DNA of 64,000 bases, taken from assembly GCF_036345915.1 (NCBI RefSeq), contig NZ_CP107785.1:3844001-3908000 (forward strand), read 5' to 3'. The notes beneath the pieces were generated by a model. The model made no database searches. It saw nothing but the letters and a program-made list of their open reading frames with translations, and was not told where the DNA came from. The stretch is from Nocardia sp. NBC_00565 (GTDB lineage: Bacteria; Actinomycetota; Actinomycetes; Mycobacteriales; Mycobacteriaceae). Shown one piece after another: positions 33,800 to 41,966 of this stretch. A program made the position numbers and the translations under genes. Each line of letters starts with the position of its first letter. The first letter of the stretch is position 1.

Positions 33800-35005
33800 A
33801 TGACCGGACCGGGGGAACAACACAATCAACCCAACGACGCCTGGTGGGCGCGCGAACAGGCGCCACAGGGGCCGCAGTATTCACAATCGGATCCGACGAT
33901 GGTCGGGCAGCCGGGTCAGTTGCCACCGCAGCCGGGAGTGCCGGCCGCGGACCAGCAGGTCGGCGCTGCGGGGCAATCGGCCGGCGCAGTGCAGCAGCCC
34001 GCTGATCCGACGATTCTGCGGCAGTCATTCGATCAGCCCGGGGCCGCGCCCGCCGGCTATCAATCCGGGACCGGGTATCAGCAGCCGGGGTATCAGCAGT
34101 CGTCACCGGGATATCCGCAGCCCGGGTTCCAGCAGCCCGGGTTCCAGCAGCAGCCCGCGCCAGGATTCCAGCAGGAGCCTGCGCCCGGGTACCAGCAAGC
34201 GGGATTCCAACAGTCAGCGCCGGGATTCCAGCAATCAGGGTTCCAGCAACCCGCGCCGGGTTTCCAACAGCCGGGGTTCCAGCAGGCAGGCTTCCAGCAA
34301 CCGCCACCCGGATACCCGCAGCCACCCAAATCCGGTGGCAAGGGCTGGCTTTGGGCACTCGGCGCGATCGTGGTCACCTCCGCGGTCTGGGCCGGAGCCA
34401 TGTTCGCGATCGGTGCCTTCGATGCGGGCAAGGCCGATATCAGCACGGACGCCGACCTGCGCGGCTACAAATACGTCGACAATCTCTGCGACCTCACCGA
34501 CACCTCGCCATATACGAGCGCGGGCTTCGCGCTCTCGAAGAGCGATTCCTCGGGCGACACCTACCCCAAGCACAAGGGCTCCAAGCACGCCGCGGTCGAT
34601 TCTATGGGTTGCGATGTCCGCTTCACGCCGTCGGGGTCGACCGAGAAGTACGACTACGCCGCCATCTACACCAGCGCCCAGGTGCACAAGCAGACCAACC
34701 CGGGCCCGGAATTCACCGCGACCTATGAGACCTGGTCACAGACCGAATACGGCAAGGACGCGAAGATCGACAAGATCTCCGGGCTCGGCGACCAGGCGTA
34801 CCTGATCACCGGCAAGCACAAGGCCGACGATCCGACGGCCGACGTCTCCGTGGCCGTGCGCGATGGCTGGACGACCTATCACATCAGCTGGTCGCAGTAC
34901 TCCTCCAGCTCGTCGAAGTCTCCGGGAAAGATCCTCAGCGCCGCCGAGGCCACCGAGTTGCTGAAGAAGACCGCCAACTCGACAATGAGCAAGCTGCGCA
35001 AATAA
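33800..35005 (+). CDS. Membrane-anchored protein with Gln/Pro-rich GFQQ repeats
   Basis: The product has 401 residues. Residues 1-190 are Gln/Pro/Gly-rich and low in complexity, with about a dozen tandem units of the GFQQ or GYQQ type between residues about 90 and 180. One membrane helix (about 194-214) is followed by an extracellular domain of about 185 residues with two cysteines (CDLTD and GCDVRF). The layout (disordered N-terminus, one helix, outer domain) is common in Nocardia and mycobacterial cell-envelope proteins. No catalytic motif is seen. Confidence 0.75.
   Translation: MTGPGEQHNQPNDAWWAREQAPQGPQYSQSDPTMVGQPGQLPPQPGVPAADQQVGAAGQSAGAVQQPADPTILRQSFDQPGAAPAGYQSGTGYQQPGYQQSSPGYPQPGFQQPGFQQQPAPGFQQEPAPGYQQAGFQQSAPGFQQSGFQQPAPGFQQPGFQQAGFQQPPPGYPQPPKSGGKGWLWALGAIVVTSAVWAGAMFAIGAFDAGKADISTDADLRGYKYVDNLCDLTDTSPYTSAGFALSKSDSSGDTYPKHKGSKHAAVDSMGCDVRFTPSGSTEKYDYAAIYTSAQVHKQTNPGPEFTATYETWSQTEYGKDAKIDKISGLGDQAYLITGKHKADDPTADVSVAVRDGWTTYHISWSQYSSSSSKSPGKILSAAEATELLKKTANSTMSKLRK
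34075..34325 (+). repeat. Tandem short coding repeats (GFQQ/GYQQ units)
   Basis: Imperfect 12-18-base units built on GGSTTCCAGCAG-like words repeat through this stretch and encode the GFQQ/GYQQ motifs. They are part of the coding sequence, not an independent element. Confidence 0.7.
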
Positions 35006-35111
35006 CCGGCGTCCGGTCGGCGTCGGCCCGCCCGCGCCGACCGGTCAGCACCTCGAATGCGACAATGGGTGGGTCAACCTCCCTGTTCACGAAGGACAAA
35101 CCCGCATTCCG

Positions 35112-36581
35112 ATGGCCGAGAACACCGCGTCGACGATTACCGCACCAGCGCCGAGCGACCGGGTCATCGACCCCGATGAGTTGGCGATCTGCCTGCGGGT
35201 GCTCGACCAGGCCGGGCAGTTGGACAGGGACGATCCCGATTCGATCGCCGTGCAGCGCGCGGTCGGCCACATGTTCAAGAAGCTCAAGCAGCGCAGGCGA
35301 GTCGAGGCCAGGGACGCGGTCGCCGAAGCCGATCGTGCGGTGGTCGCGTCGACCGCGACCGGATCGCCGAATCGGATCGATGACGAGACCGCGGGTATTC
35401 CGCTGAGCTCGAATGCCGCGGGCGCCAGCGCGGGCACGCTGATCCGGCCGCGGCCCTGCTACATCTGCAAACAGCGCTACACCCGCGTCGACGCGTTCTA
35501 CCACCAGCTGTGCCCGGATTGCGCCGCGAGTAGCCACACGAAGCGGGACGCCCGTACCGATCTCAGCGGGCGGCGCGCGCTGCTGACCGGCGGTCGCGCC
35601 AAGATCGGCATGTATATCGCACTGCGGCTGCTGCGCGACGGCGCGCACACCACCATCACCACGCGGTTCCCGAACGATGCCATCCGCCGCTTCGCCGCCA
35701 TGGACGACAGCGCCGACTGGCTGCACCGGCTGCGCATCGTCGGTATCGACCTGCGCGATCCGGCGCAGGTCGTCGCGCTCGCCGACGATGTCGCGGCACA
35801 GGGACCGCTGGATATTCTGATCAACAATGCCGCCCAGACCGTGCGGCGCTCCCCCGGCGCGTACAGCGCGCTGGTCGATGCCGAATCCGGTCCGCTGCCC
35901 GCGGGCGTGCTGCCGGATGTGGTCGCCTTCGGCAAGACCATGCAGGCGCACCCCACCGCGCTCACCGCCTCCCTGACGCCGACCCTGACCTCCGCCGACG
36001 TCGCCGAACTCGCACTGGTCGCGGGATCGGCTACGCCGGAACGCATTTCGCGCGGTATCGCGATCGATGCCGGTGGTCTGGTGCCGGATCTGGCGCATAC
36101 CAACAGCTGGGTGCAGACCGTGGCCGAGGTGGATCCGACCGAACTGCTCGAAGTCCAGCTGTGCAATTCGGTCGCGCCGTTCATCCTGGTCTCGCGGCTG
36201 CGCCCGACCATGGCCGCAGCCGGGGCCCGCCGCAAATACGTGGTCAACGTCTCCGCCATGGAGGGCCAGTTCTCCCGCGCGTACAAGGGCGCGGGCCATC
36301 CGCACACCAATATGGCCAAGGCCGCGCTGAATATGTTGACCCGCACCAGCGCGCGGGAGATGTTCGAAGAGGATTCGATCCTGATGACCGCCGTCGACAC
36401 CGGCTGGATCACCGACGAACGCCCCCACTTCACCAAGGTTCGGCTCGCGGATGAGGGCTTCCACGCCCCGCTCGACCTGGTCGACGGCGCGGCCCGCGTC
36501 TACGACCCGATCGTCCAGGGCGAGACCGGCACCGACCTCTACGGCTGCTTCCTCAAGGACTACCAGCCCGCCCCCTGGTAA
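35112..36581 (+). CDS. SDR-like oxidoreductase with N-terminal extension and zinc-ribbon-like motif
   Basis: This 489-residue protein has an N-terminal helical extension (1-110), then CYIC and CPDC (Cys 116, 119, 134, 137), which could bind zinc. A Rossmann/SDR core follows (about 150-480). The cofactor motif is LTGGRAKIG, and NNAA is present. At the usual YxxxK site the sequence is TNMAK, so the catalytic Tyr is replaced by Thr while the Lys remains. The enzyme may use another base or may be a binding protein. It is twice the length of a normal SDR. Confidence 0.75.
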   Translation: MAENTASTITAPAPSDRVIDPDELAICLRVLDQAGQLDRDDPDSIAVQRAVGHMFKKLKQRRRVEARDAVAEADRAVVASTATGSPNRIDDETAGIPLSSNAAGASAGTLIRPRPCYICKQRYTRVDAFYHQLCPDCAASSHTKRDARTDLSGRRALLTGGRAKIGMYIALRLLRDGAHTTITTRFPNDAIRRFAAMDDSADWLHRLRIVGIDLRDPAQVVALADDVAAQGPLDILINNAAQTVRRSPGAYSALVDAESGPLPAGVLPDVVAFGKTMQAHPTALTASLTPTLTSADVAELALVAGSATPERISRGIAIDAGGLVPDLAHTNSWVQTVAEVDPTELLEVQLCNSVAPFILVSRLRPTMAAAGARRKYVVNVSAMEGQFSRAYKGAGHPHTNMAKAALNMLTRTSAREMFEEDSILMTAVDTGWITDERPHFTKVRLADEGFHAPLDLVDGAARVYDPIVQGETGTDLYGCFLKDYQPAPW

Positions 36582-36654
36582 ACCGGACAGCCGACTGCCG
36601 GGTTCGGGCGCGGCGAACCGCCGTGGCCTCGGGTGGGGCGGCAGAATCGCCTGT

Positions 36655-37434
36655 ATGGCGAAGAAGAGTGGGCTCGGGGCCCAAATACGTGATCGGATGC
36701 CGTTTCTGCGCTGGTCGAATATTCGTTTCGCGCTCGGCAGTCGCAGTGTGCTGCGCACCGGCCAGGTAGGCGACGGCCGGGAACAGGCCCTGCGCGATCA
36801 CGTCCTCGCCCATGCCGCCAAGGGCGATCCGGCCGGTGTCATCGACGCCATCGACGATTTCGCCCGAAACCGCAGCATGCTCATGAACGTAGGCGACGAA
36901 AAGGGTCTGCTCCTCGATGCCGCGGTCCGCCGCGCCGATCCGAGCCTGCTGCTCGAGCTGGGCGCGTACTGCGGCTACAGCGCGGTGCGCACCGGCCACA
37001 CCATGCCACCAGGTGCGCGCCTGGTGTCGGTGGAGGCCAGCGCCGCCAACGCCGAAATCGCCCGCGCCGTCATCGAACATGCGGGCCTGGCCGACCGGGT
37101 CAGCGTCGTGGTCGGCAAGATCGGCGATGGTGGCGATACTATGCGGCGGCTCGCCACCGAATACGGATTCGCGGACGGCGCATTGGATTTCGTCTTCATC
37201 GACCATGAAAAGACCGCATACCTGCCGGACTTGCGGACGATTATGGCGGCCGGCTGGCTGCACCCGGGTTCGATCGTGGTCGCCGACAACATCAAGGTGC
37301 CCGGCGCACCGGGATATCGGCACTACATGCACGAGCGCGAGGGCACCGAGTGGCGAACCGTCGAGCACAAGACGCATGTCGAGTACCAGTCATTGCTCGC
37401 CGACCTGGTCCTCGAGTCCGAATATTTGGGCTGA
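36655..37434 (+). CDS. O-methyltransferase, catechol-O-methyltransferase-like
   Basis: This 259-residue class I SAM methyltransferase has LLELGAYCGYSAVRTG as the SAM motif I, VSVEASAANAEIARAVIEHA as motif II, and DFVFIDHEKTAYLPDL and VVADNIKVPG as the metal-binding acidic block. These match COMT-type enzymes, including Rv1703c of M. tuberculosis. The ATG at 36655 is 73 bases after the SDR-like gene on the same strand. Confidence 0.85.
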   Translation: MAKKSGLGAQIRDRMPFLRWSNIRFALGSRSVLRTGQVGDGREQALRDHVLAHAAKGDPAGVIDAIDDFARNRSMLMNVGDEKGLLLDAAVRRADPSLLLELGAYCGYSAVRTGHTMPPGARLVSVEASAANAEIARAVIEHAGLADRVSVVVGKIGDGGDTMRRLATEYGFADGALDFVFIDHEKTAYLPDLRTIMAAGWLHPGSIVVADNIKVPGAPGYRHYMHEREGTEWRTVEHKTHVEYQSLLADLVLESEYLG

Positions 37435-37492
37435 GACCCACACAATCTTTGTGCTGATGCCCAGCGCCACGGCACGCGACTACCCTGGGCAT

Positions 37493-37882
37493 ATGCTGTA
37501 CCGCCTGCTCGCCGACGCCACCGCCATCGCGCATTTCGCGTTCGTGGCGTATGTGGTGGTGGGCGGGTTTCTGGCGTGGCGGTGGCCGCGCACCATTTGG
37601 CTGCACCTGATCGCCTTCGGGTGGGGGTTCAGCACGGTCCTGATCGGATTCGATTGCCCGCTCACCTATTTGGAGAATTGGGCGCGACATCGAGCGGGTA
37701 TGGCCGGGCTCCCGTCGAGTGGGTTCATCGACCACTACCTGACCGGAGTCATCTATCCGGAGGGCGCGTTGGGTTTGGTGCGCACCCTGGTCGCGGTGTG
37801 TGTGGTGGTGTCCTGGGTGGGCTATGTGTGGAGGGTGCGGGCGATGAGGTCGGCGACCTCGGCGACCTTGTCATCGAGATAG
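37493..37882 (+). CDS. DUF2784 membrane protein
   Basis: This 129-residue protein has three to four membrane segments and the DUF2784 signature: LADATAIAHFAFVAYVVVGG, then CPLTYLENWAR and GFIDHYLTGVIYP. Its function is unknown. The 3' end overlaps the convergent thioesterase gene by 61 bases. Confidence 0.85.
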   Translation: MLYRLLADATAIAHFAFVAYVVVGGFLAWRWPRTIWLHLIAFGWGFSTVLIGFDCPLTYLENWARHRAGMAGLPSSGFIDHYLTGVIYPEGALGLVRTLVAVCVVVSWVGYVWRVRAMRSATSATLSSR

Positions 37883-38580
37883 AAGTGCCCGCCAGGAAAG
37901 ACCGCGTGCTCGAAGGCGCCGCTCGTGTGCTCGCGCCACTGCTCGCCCTGCCCCGGAGTCATCGTGGGGTCGTCGGTGCTGACCAAGACCGAGACGTCAC
38001 AGGACAACGGGGCGCCCTCGCGATAGCGGTAGGTCTCGATGGCCTGGTAGTCGCTGCGCACCGCGGGCAGCACCAGTTCCGCGAGGCCGGGTTCATCACG
38101 CAGGATCTTGACCGACGCGGGATCGGTTGCCAGCCGCTCCAGATCGCCGATCAGGTCGTCGTCGGAGCCGAGGTGCAGTCGGCGCTCCTCGACGAAAGTC
38201 GGTGCGGGACGGCCGGATACGAACAGCGTCGTGATCGGCTGACCTTTACGCTCCAGACGGCGTGCGGTTTCGAAGGCCACCGTCGCGCCCATGCTGTGAC
38301 CGAATAGTGAAAGCTGCTGCACCGGGCCCTGATCCAGCACCTCCTCCACAATCCGATCGACGAGGGCGTCCATGTCATCGATCGCGGGTTCACCGAGCCG
38401 GTCCTGCCGACCCGGATACTGCACGGCCACGACCGCGACGCCACCGTCGATCCGCTCGGCCAGTGCGCGATATACGGTGACCGCGCCCCCGCCCGGCGGG
38501 AAACACAGCAGCTGGTGGCGCGGCGCGCTATGCGCCCGCAGCACCCGCAGCCAGTCCGTCCCGACGATGGCTCTACCCAC
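37822..38580 (-). CDS. Type II thioesterase (GrsT/TesA-like)
   Basis: The product has 252 residues. LLCFPPGGGAV is the N-terminal block, SLFGHSMGATVAFE the nucleophile elbow with catalytic Ser, a late Asp is in STDDP, and FPGGHFYL holds the His. Type II thioesterases clear mis-loaded acyl groups from NRPS/PKS carrier proteins. No NRPS or PKS gene is in this window, so its partner lies elsewhere. The GTG at 38580 is preferred because AAGGAG lies six bases upstream; an ATG further upstream is less likely. Confidence 0.85.
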   Translation of the reverse strand: MGRAIVGTDWLRVLRAHSAPRHQLLCFPPGGGAVTVYRALAERIDGGVAVVAVQYPGRQDRLGEPAIDDMDALVDRIVEEVLDQGPVQQLSLFGHSMGATVAFETARRLERKGQPITTLFVSGRPAPTFVEERRLHLGSDDDLIGDLERLATDPASVKILRDEPGLAELVLPAVRSDYQAIETYRYREGAPLSCDVSVLVSTDDPTMTPGQGEQWREHTSGAFEHAVFPGGHFYLDDKVAEVADLIARTLHT

Positions 38581-38646
38581 AACGATCTCCTTCTCCGTCG
38601 AAAGTCCCACCCCCGACACCGTTATCGGTGCTGCCACCGGTGCGTT

Positions 38647-39564
38647 TCAGTCGAGATACTCGCCGTACCAGTCCAGGACCCGACGCCAGGCCTCGGCGGC
38701 GGCGGTGGGGTTGTAGCGGGGGCCGGTGTCGTTGAAGAAGGCGTGGTCCGCGTTCGGGGCGACGTAGATCTCATGGGTGAGTCCAGCGCGGTCCAGCGCC
38801 GCTTCCGCGGTGGGGCGCGAAGCAATCACCCGCTCGTCCTTGGCGGCGTAGATCCCGAGCACCGCGGCCTTGGCGCCGGACAGGTCACCGTTCTCCGGGA
38901 ACGGACCGTAAAACGGTGTCGCCGCCGCGAGATTCGCCGTGCCGGCCGCCAGCAGCAGCCAGACCAGACCGCCGCCGAAGCAGAACCCGGTGGCGCCGAC
39001 CTTCTTACCCGGCACCCGGCGCTCCAACTCCGCGATCCCGGCCTGCAGATCGCCGATGAACTGCTCCGGCGCGATCTTGCCGAGTTCGGCGGTGGCCGCG
39101 GCCGGATCGGTGAACGCGGCGGTGCCGCCGAGTTCGGACAGCAGGTCCACGGCCAGCGCGGAATAGCCGGCACCCGCGAAACGCCCTGTCACCGAACGGA
39201 TATGGTCGGTGAGTCCCTTGTTCTCGTGAATGACGAGCACACTGCCGCGCGGCTGCGGCGCGGCCGCCCACGCGGCCTGCAACGTGCGGGCGGCCGGCCC
39301 GGCGAAGGTGATCGCGGTGGCGGGCACGGCGTCACTCACGCCCGGCGGTGCCGGCGCGGCCGAGCCGGACGGCGTCGAGCCACTGGCCGTCGGTCCGGAA
39401 CTCGACGGTTCGCCGCCACTGGAACAGGCCGCCAGCAGCGCGACGGCGGCGGGAGCGCCCATGCCGAGCAGGCCGAGTCGGCGTAGCGCTTCGCGCCGGC
39501 CGAGCAGGCCGTCGGCATGATCGGTGGCGATTTCTTCGGCGATGTAACGCTGAAGCGGCGTCAT
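38647..39564 (-). CDS. Dienelactone hydrolase family protein, exported lipoprotein
   Basis: This 305-residue protein has a Tat-type twin arginine (GRREALRRLGLLGMG) followed by a lipobox (LLAAC), so it should be exported folded and lipid-anchored. The hydrolase domain starts near residue 80: LVIHENKGLTDHI, the Cys nucleophile in GFCFGGG, and the late His in NADHAFFND. Dienelactone hydrolases open lactone rings in aromatic degradation; the substrate of this exported form is unknown. Confidence 0.85.
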   Translation of the reverse strand: MTPLQRYIAEEIATDHADGLLGRREALRRLGLLGMGAPAAVALLAACSSGGEPSSSGPTASGSTPSGSAAPAPPGVSDAVPATAITFAGPAARTLQAAWAAAPQPRGSVLVIHENKGLTDHIRSVTGRFAGAGYSALAVDLLSELGGTAAFTDPAAATAELGKIAPEQFIGDLQAGIAELERRVPGKKVGATGFCFGGGLVWLLLAAGTANLAAATPFYGPFPENGDLSGAKAAVLGIYAAKDERVIASRPTAEAALDRAGLTHEIYVAPNADHAFFNDTGPRYNPTAAAEAWRRVLDWYGEYLD

Positions 39565-39726
39565 GGCACCGACCCTAGGCCGCGGCGGACGGGGGCGCAC
39601 CCGTTCCAAACAGAAATTCCGCATTAGCCCCGCACCGATGCGCGGGCCCGCGACACGTGAGCGAATCGACACCGGCCGCCACCGAGAGCGATCACCGGCC
39701 ACCGCGCGCAGACTATTACTCTGGGT

Positions 39727-41076
39727 GTGGTGATTGCGCACGAACAGCTGGTCCGCGACTACGAAGCCGGAGTCGGTGTCACCCCCTCCGATGCTCCCCC
39801 TTCCGCCGATCCGGGCAGCTGTTTGGCTGCGACACTGCCGGTTTGGGCGCTGGCCGCCGGATCGGTGGCCGCGGTGACGGCGGCGGCGAACCGAATACGA
39901 GACGCGCACCAGCTGAATCCCGTGCGGCACCGGCTGGATCCAGATCGGATCACCGCGGCGTTCTCCAGTGAGCGCCTGCTGCGTATCGGCGGTGCGCCCG
40001 CCACGCTGTTCGCCGATCTGTCCGGGTTCTTCCCCACCTTCGACGGCTGGGTCCGCACGCACGCCAACTATCCGCACCATCGCGCCAGGTTGCTGGCGTC
40101 GCTCGGACTACCCGATGACGCACCCGTCGATCTGGCGGTCGCGCAGATGGCGATGCGCCGAGCCAGCGATATCGAGGAGCTGGCGGCCGCGCACGGCGCC
40201 ATCGCCGTGCAGGTGCGCACCGAACAGGAGTGGGCCGCGAGCCCACAGGGTGAGGCGGCCGCATCGGGGCCGCTGGTGGCGATCGAGACCCGGGCCGATC
40301 GCGGCGAGATCGGCTTGCCGGTCGGCGCGGCGCCGTTGCAGCCGTTGCGCGGTGTCCGGGTGCTCGATCTGACCCGGGTGCTCGCCGGACCGGTGGCGAC
40401 CCGAACGCTCGCGCTACTCGGCGCCGAGGTGCTGCGGATCGATCCGCCGCAGCTGCCCGAGATCCCGTGGCAGTACCACGACACCTGCCAGGGCAAGCGC
40501 TCCACGCTGCTGGATCTGCGCACGCAGCTGCCGCTGGTCAACGACCTGCTCGCCTCGGCCGATGTGTTGATCACCGGCTATCGGCCCGGTGCGTTGGCCC
40601 ATACCGGACTCACCGCCGCCGCGCGTCCCGGCCTTGTGCACGGTCGGGTTTCCGCCTGGGGCGAGTCCGGCCCGTGGGGCGAGCGGCGCGGCTTCGACAG
40701 CATCGTGCAGGCCGCGACCGGTATCTCGATCGTCGAGGGCGCACCCGCTGTGCCGGGGGCGCTGCCCGCGCAGGCCCTCGACCACGCCTCCGGCTATCTG
40801 CTCGCCGCCGGCGTAATCGATGCGCTCGTCGCCCGCGCGTATGACGGCATCGGACGTGACGTCCGAGTCGCGCTGGCGCGCACCGCGTCCTGGCTTCTGC
40901 ACGTACCCGGCCGCACGCCGCGCCACCCGCAGGCCGCGATGCCGAGCCCGATGGCGGCGATCACGCACGGCAGGGTGACCACTGCCGCACCGGCGCTCGC
41001 CGAGTACCCCGACTACACCTGGCCCGCACCGCGATACGGCGCGGACCGACCCGCCTGGCCTCTCCCCGCGCGATAG
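39727..41076 (+). CDS. CoA transferase family III (CaiB/BaiF-like)
   Basis: The product has 449 residues. The C-terminal two thirds match class III CoA transferases: LRGVRVLDLTRVLAGPVATR, TLALLGAEVLRIDPP, and SAWGESGPWGERRGFDSIVQ. The N-terminal 200 residues are more diverged and may be a degenerate second copy of the fold, as in fused members. The usual catalytic Asp motif is not obvious. The start is GTG without a strong ribosome site. Confidence 0.75.
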   Translation: MVIAHEQLVRDYEAGVGVTPSDAPPSADPGSCLAATLPVWALAAGSVAAVTAAANRIRDAHQLNPVRHRLDPDRITAAFSSERLLRIGGAPATLFADLSGFFPTFDGWVRTHANYPHHRARLLASLGLPDDAPVDLAVAQMAMRRASDIEELAAAHGAIAVQVRTEQEWAASPQGEAAASGPLVAIETRADRGEIGLPVGAAPLQPLRGVRVLDLTRVLAGPVATRTLALLGAEVLRIDPPQLPEIPWQYHDTCQGKRSTLLDLRTQLPLVNDLLASADVLITGYRPGALAHTGLTAAARPGLVHGRVSAWGESGPWGERRGFDSIVQAATGISIVEGAPAVPGALPAQALDHASGYLLAAGVIDALVARAYDGIGRDVRVALARTASWLLHVPGRTPRHPQAAMPSPMAAITHGRVTTAAPALAEYPDYTWPAPRYGADRPAWPLPAR

Positions 41077-41164
41077 GTAATCCGCGTGGCGGCATGACCC
41101 CTCATCGACACCACCGCTGCGGACGGATCCCGAACCGTGGATACCAACCTGTGCCGGTCCACGA

Positions 41165-41287
41165 GTGAACTCGCCGAGCCGCTCGCGGGAGTGGATCGGG
41201 CTCGGGGTGCTCGCACTCGCCGTACTGGCACTTTCGGTGCTGCAGCTGCAGCGTATCCCGGCCGGACTGGAACCGGATCGGTCCTGA
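41165..41287 (+). pseudogene. Possible N-terminal stub of an MFS transporter
   Basis: A GTG opens 40 codons reading SPSRSREWIGLGVLALAVLA, then LSVLQLQRIPAGLEPDRS and a stop. This resembles the first membrane segment of EmrB/QacA drug transporters. Nothing transporter-like follows. Confidence 0.3.
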
Positions 41288-41291
41288 GTCG

Positions 41292-41864
41292 TCAGGAATC
41301 GCCGGCCAAGGCAGCTATGGCCTTGGCCAGTCGCGCGCCGTCCGGGAGGTTGCCGCCACGGGTGATCGTCCACAGGATGCCGAGTCCCTGGGTCAATACG
41401 AAGTACAGCTCCCCAATCGCCTGAGCGGTGTCCTCATCGAGGTCGGGATGCGCTTCCCGCACGGCGCGGCCGAGGTCTGCATAAGCGCCGGAGAGGCTTT
41501 CGGCCATATACGTTTGCGACTCCGGTGTACGCGCGACGCGCACCAGATTCTCCAGACTCGCCAGCATGCCTTCGCGGTTGTCCTCGAAGATCTGCGGCAT
41601 GCCGTTCCACAGATGCGCGAATGCCTCCAGTTGCGGCTGACCGCTGCCGTCGCGGACCAGCGCGTCCATCCGGTCGCCGATATCGGTGCCGAGCGCCTCG
41701 GCCAGCGCCTCGGTGATCAGCCGATCCTTGGAGCCGAAGTGGTAGCCGATCGCGGCCAGGCTCACCCCCGCCGCGGCGGCGATATCGCGGGCGGTCGTCT
41801 TCGCGACGCCGCGTTCGATGATGGCCTTGCGCGCTCCCGCCAAGAGGTCTTCACGGTTTCCCAT
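41292..41864 (-). CDS. TetR family regulator, divergent to FAD monooxygenase
   Basis: This 190-residue TetR protein has an N-terminal helix-turn-helix (REDLLAGARKAIIERGVAKT, recognition helix in GVSLAAIGYHFGSKDRLI). It is divergent from an FAD-dependent monooxygenase; two 22-base palindromes lie in the 102-base gap. This is the classic layout of a TetR repressor controlling its own gene and a flavin monooxygenase. Confidence 0.9.
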   Translation of the reverse strand: MGNREDLLAGARKAIIERGVAKTTARDIAAAAGVSLAAIGYHFGSKDRLITEALAEALGTDIGDRMDALVRDGSGQPQLEAFAHLWNGMPQIFEDNREGMLASLENLVRVARTPESQTYMAESLSGAYADLGRAVREAHPDLDEDTAQAIGELYFVLTQGLGILWTITRGGNLPDGARLAKAIAALAGDS

Positions 41865-41881
41865 GACCTCAGCCTACACTC

Positions 41882-41903
41882 GTCTGAGACATTCGTACTA
41901 GAC
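41882..41903. promoter_or_regulatory. TetR operator 1 (22 bp)
   Basis: This 22-base imperfect inverted repeat begins GTCTGAGACATT and ends CGTACTAGAC. It lies 17 bases before the tetR start. Positions shared with the next site include ACATT and CTA-AC. Confidence 0.55.
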
Positions 41904-41918
41904 GCCCGTGCCAACCGT

Positions 41919-41940
41919 GTGTTAAACATTTGTCTAACAC
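41919..41940. promoter_or_regulatory. TetR operator 2 (22 bp)
   Basis: GTGTTAAACATTTGTCTAACAC has outer arms GTGTTA and TAACAC and an inner near-palindrome. It lies 26 bases before the monooxygenase start, likely over its promoter. Confidence 0.65.
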
Positions 41941-41966
41941 ATTCGTTCTACAGATTGGCCCCGGTC

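Noticed and set aside
34075..34325. Short direct repeats considered as a CRISPR array
   Set aside because: The units are 12-18 bases, imperfect, without spacers, and encode an in-frame Gln/Pro-rich repeat.
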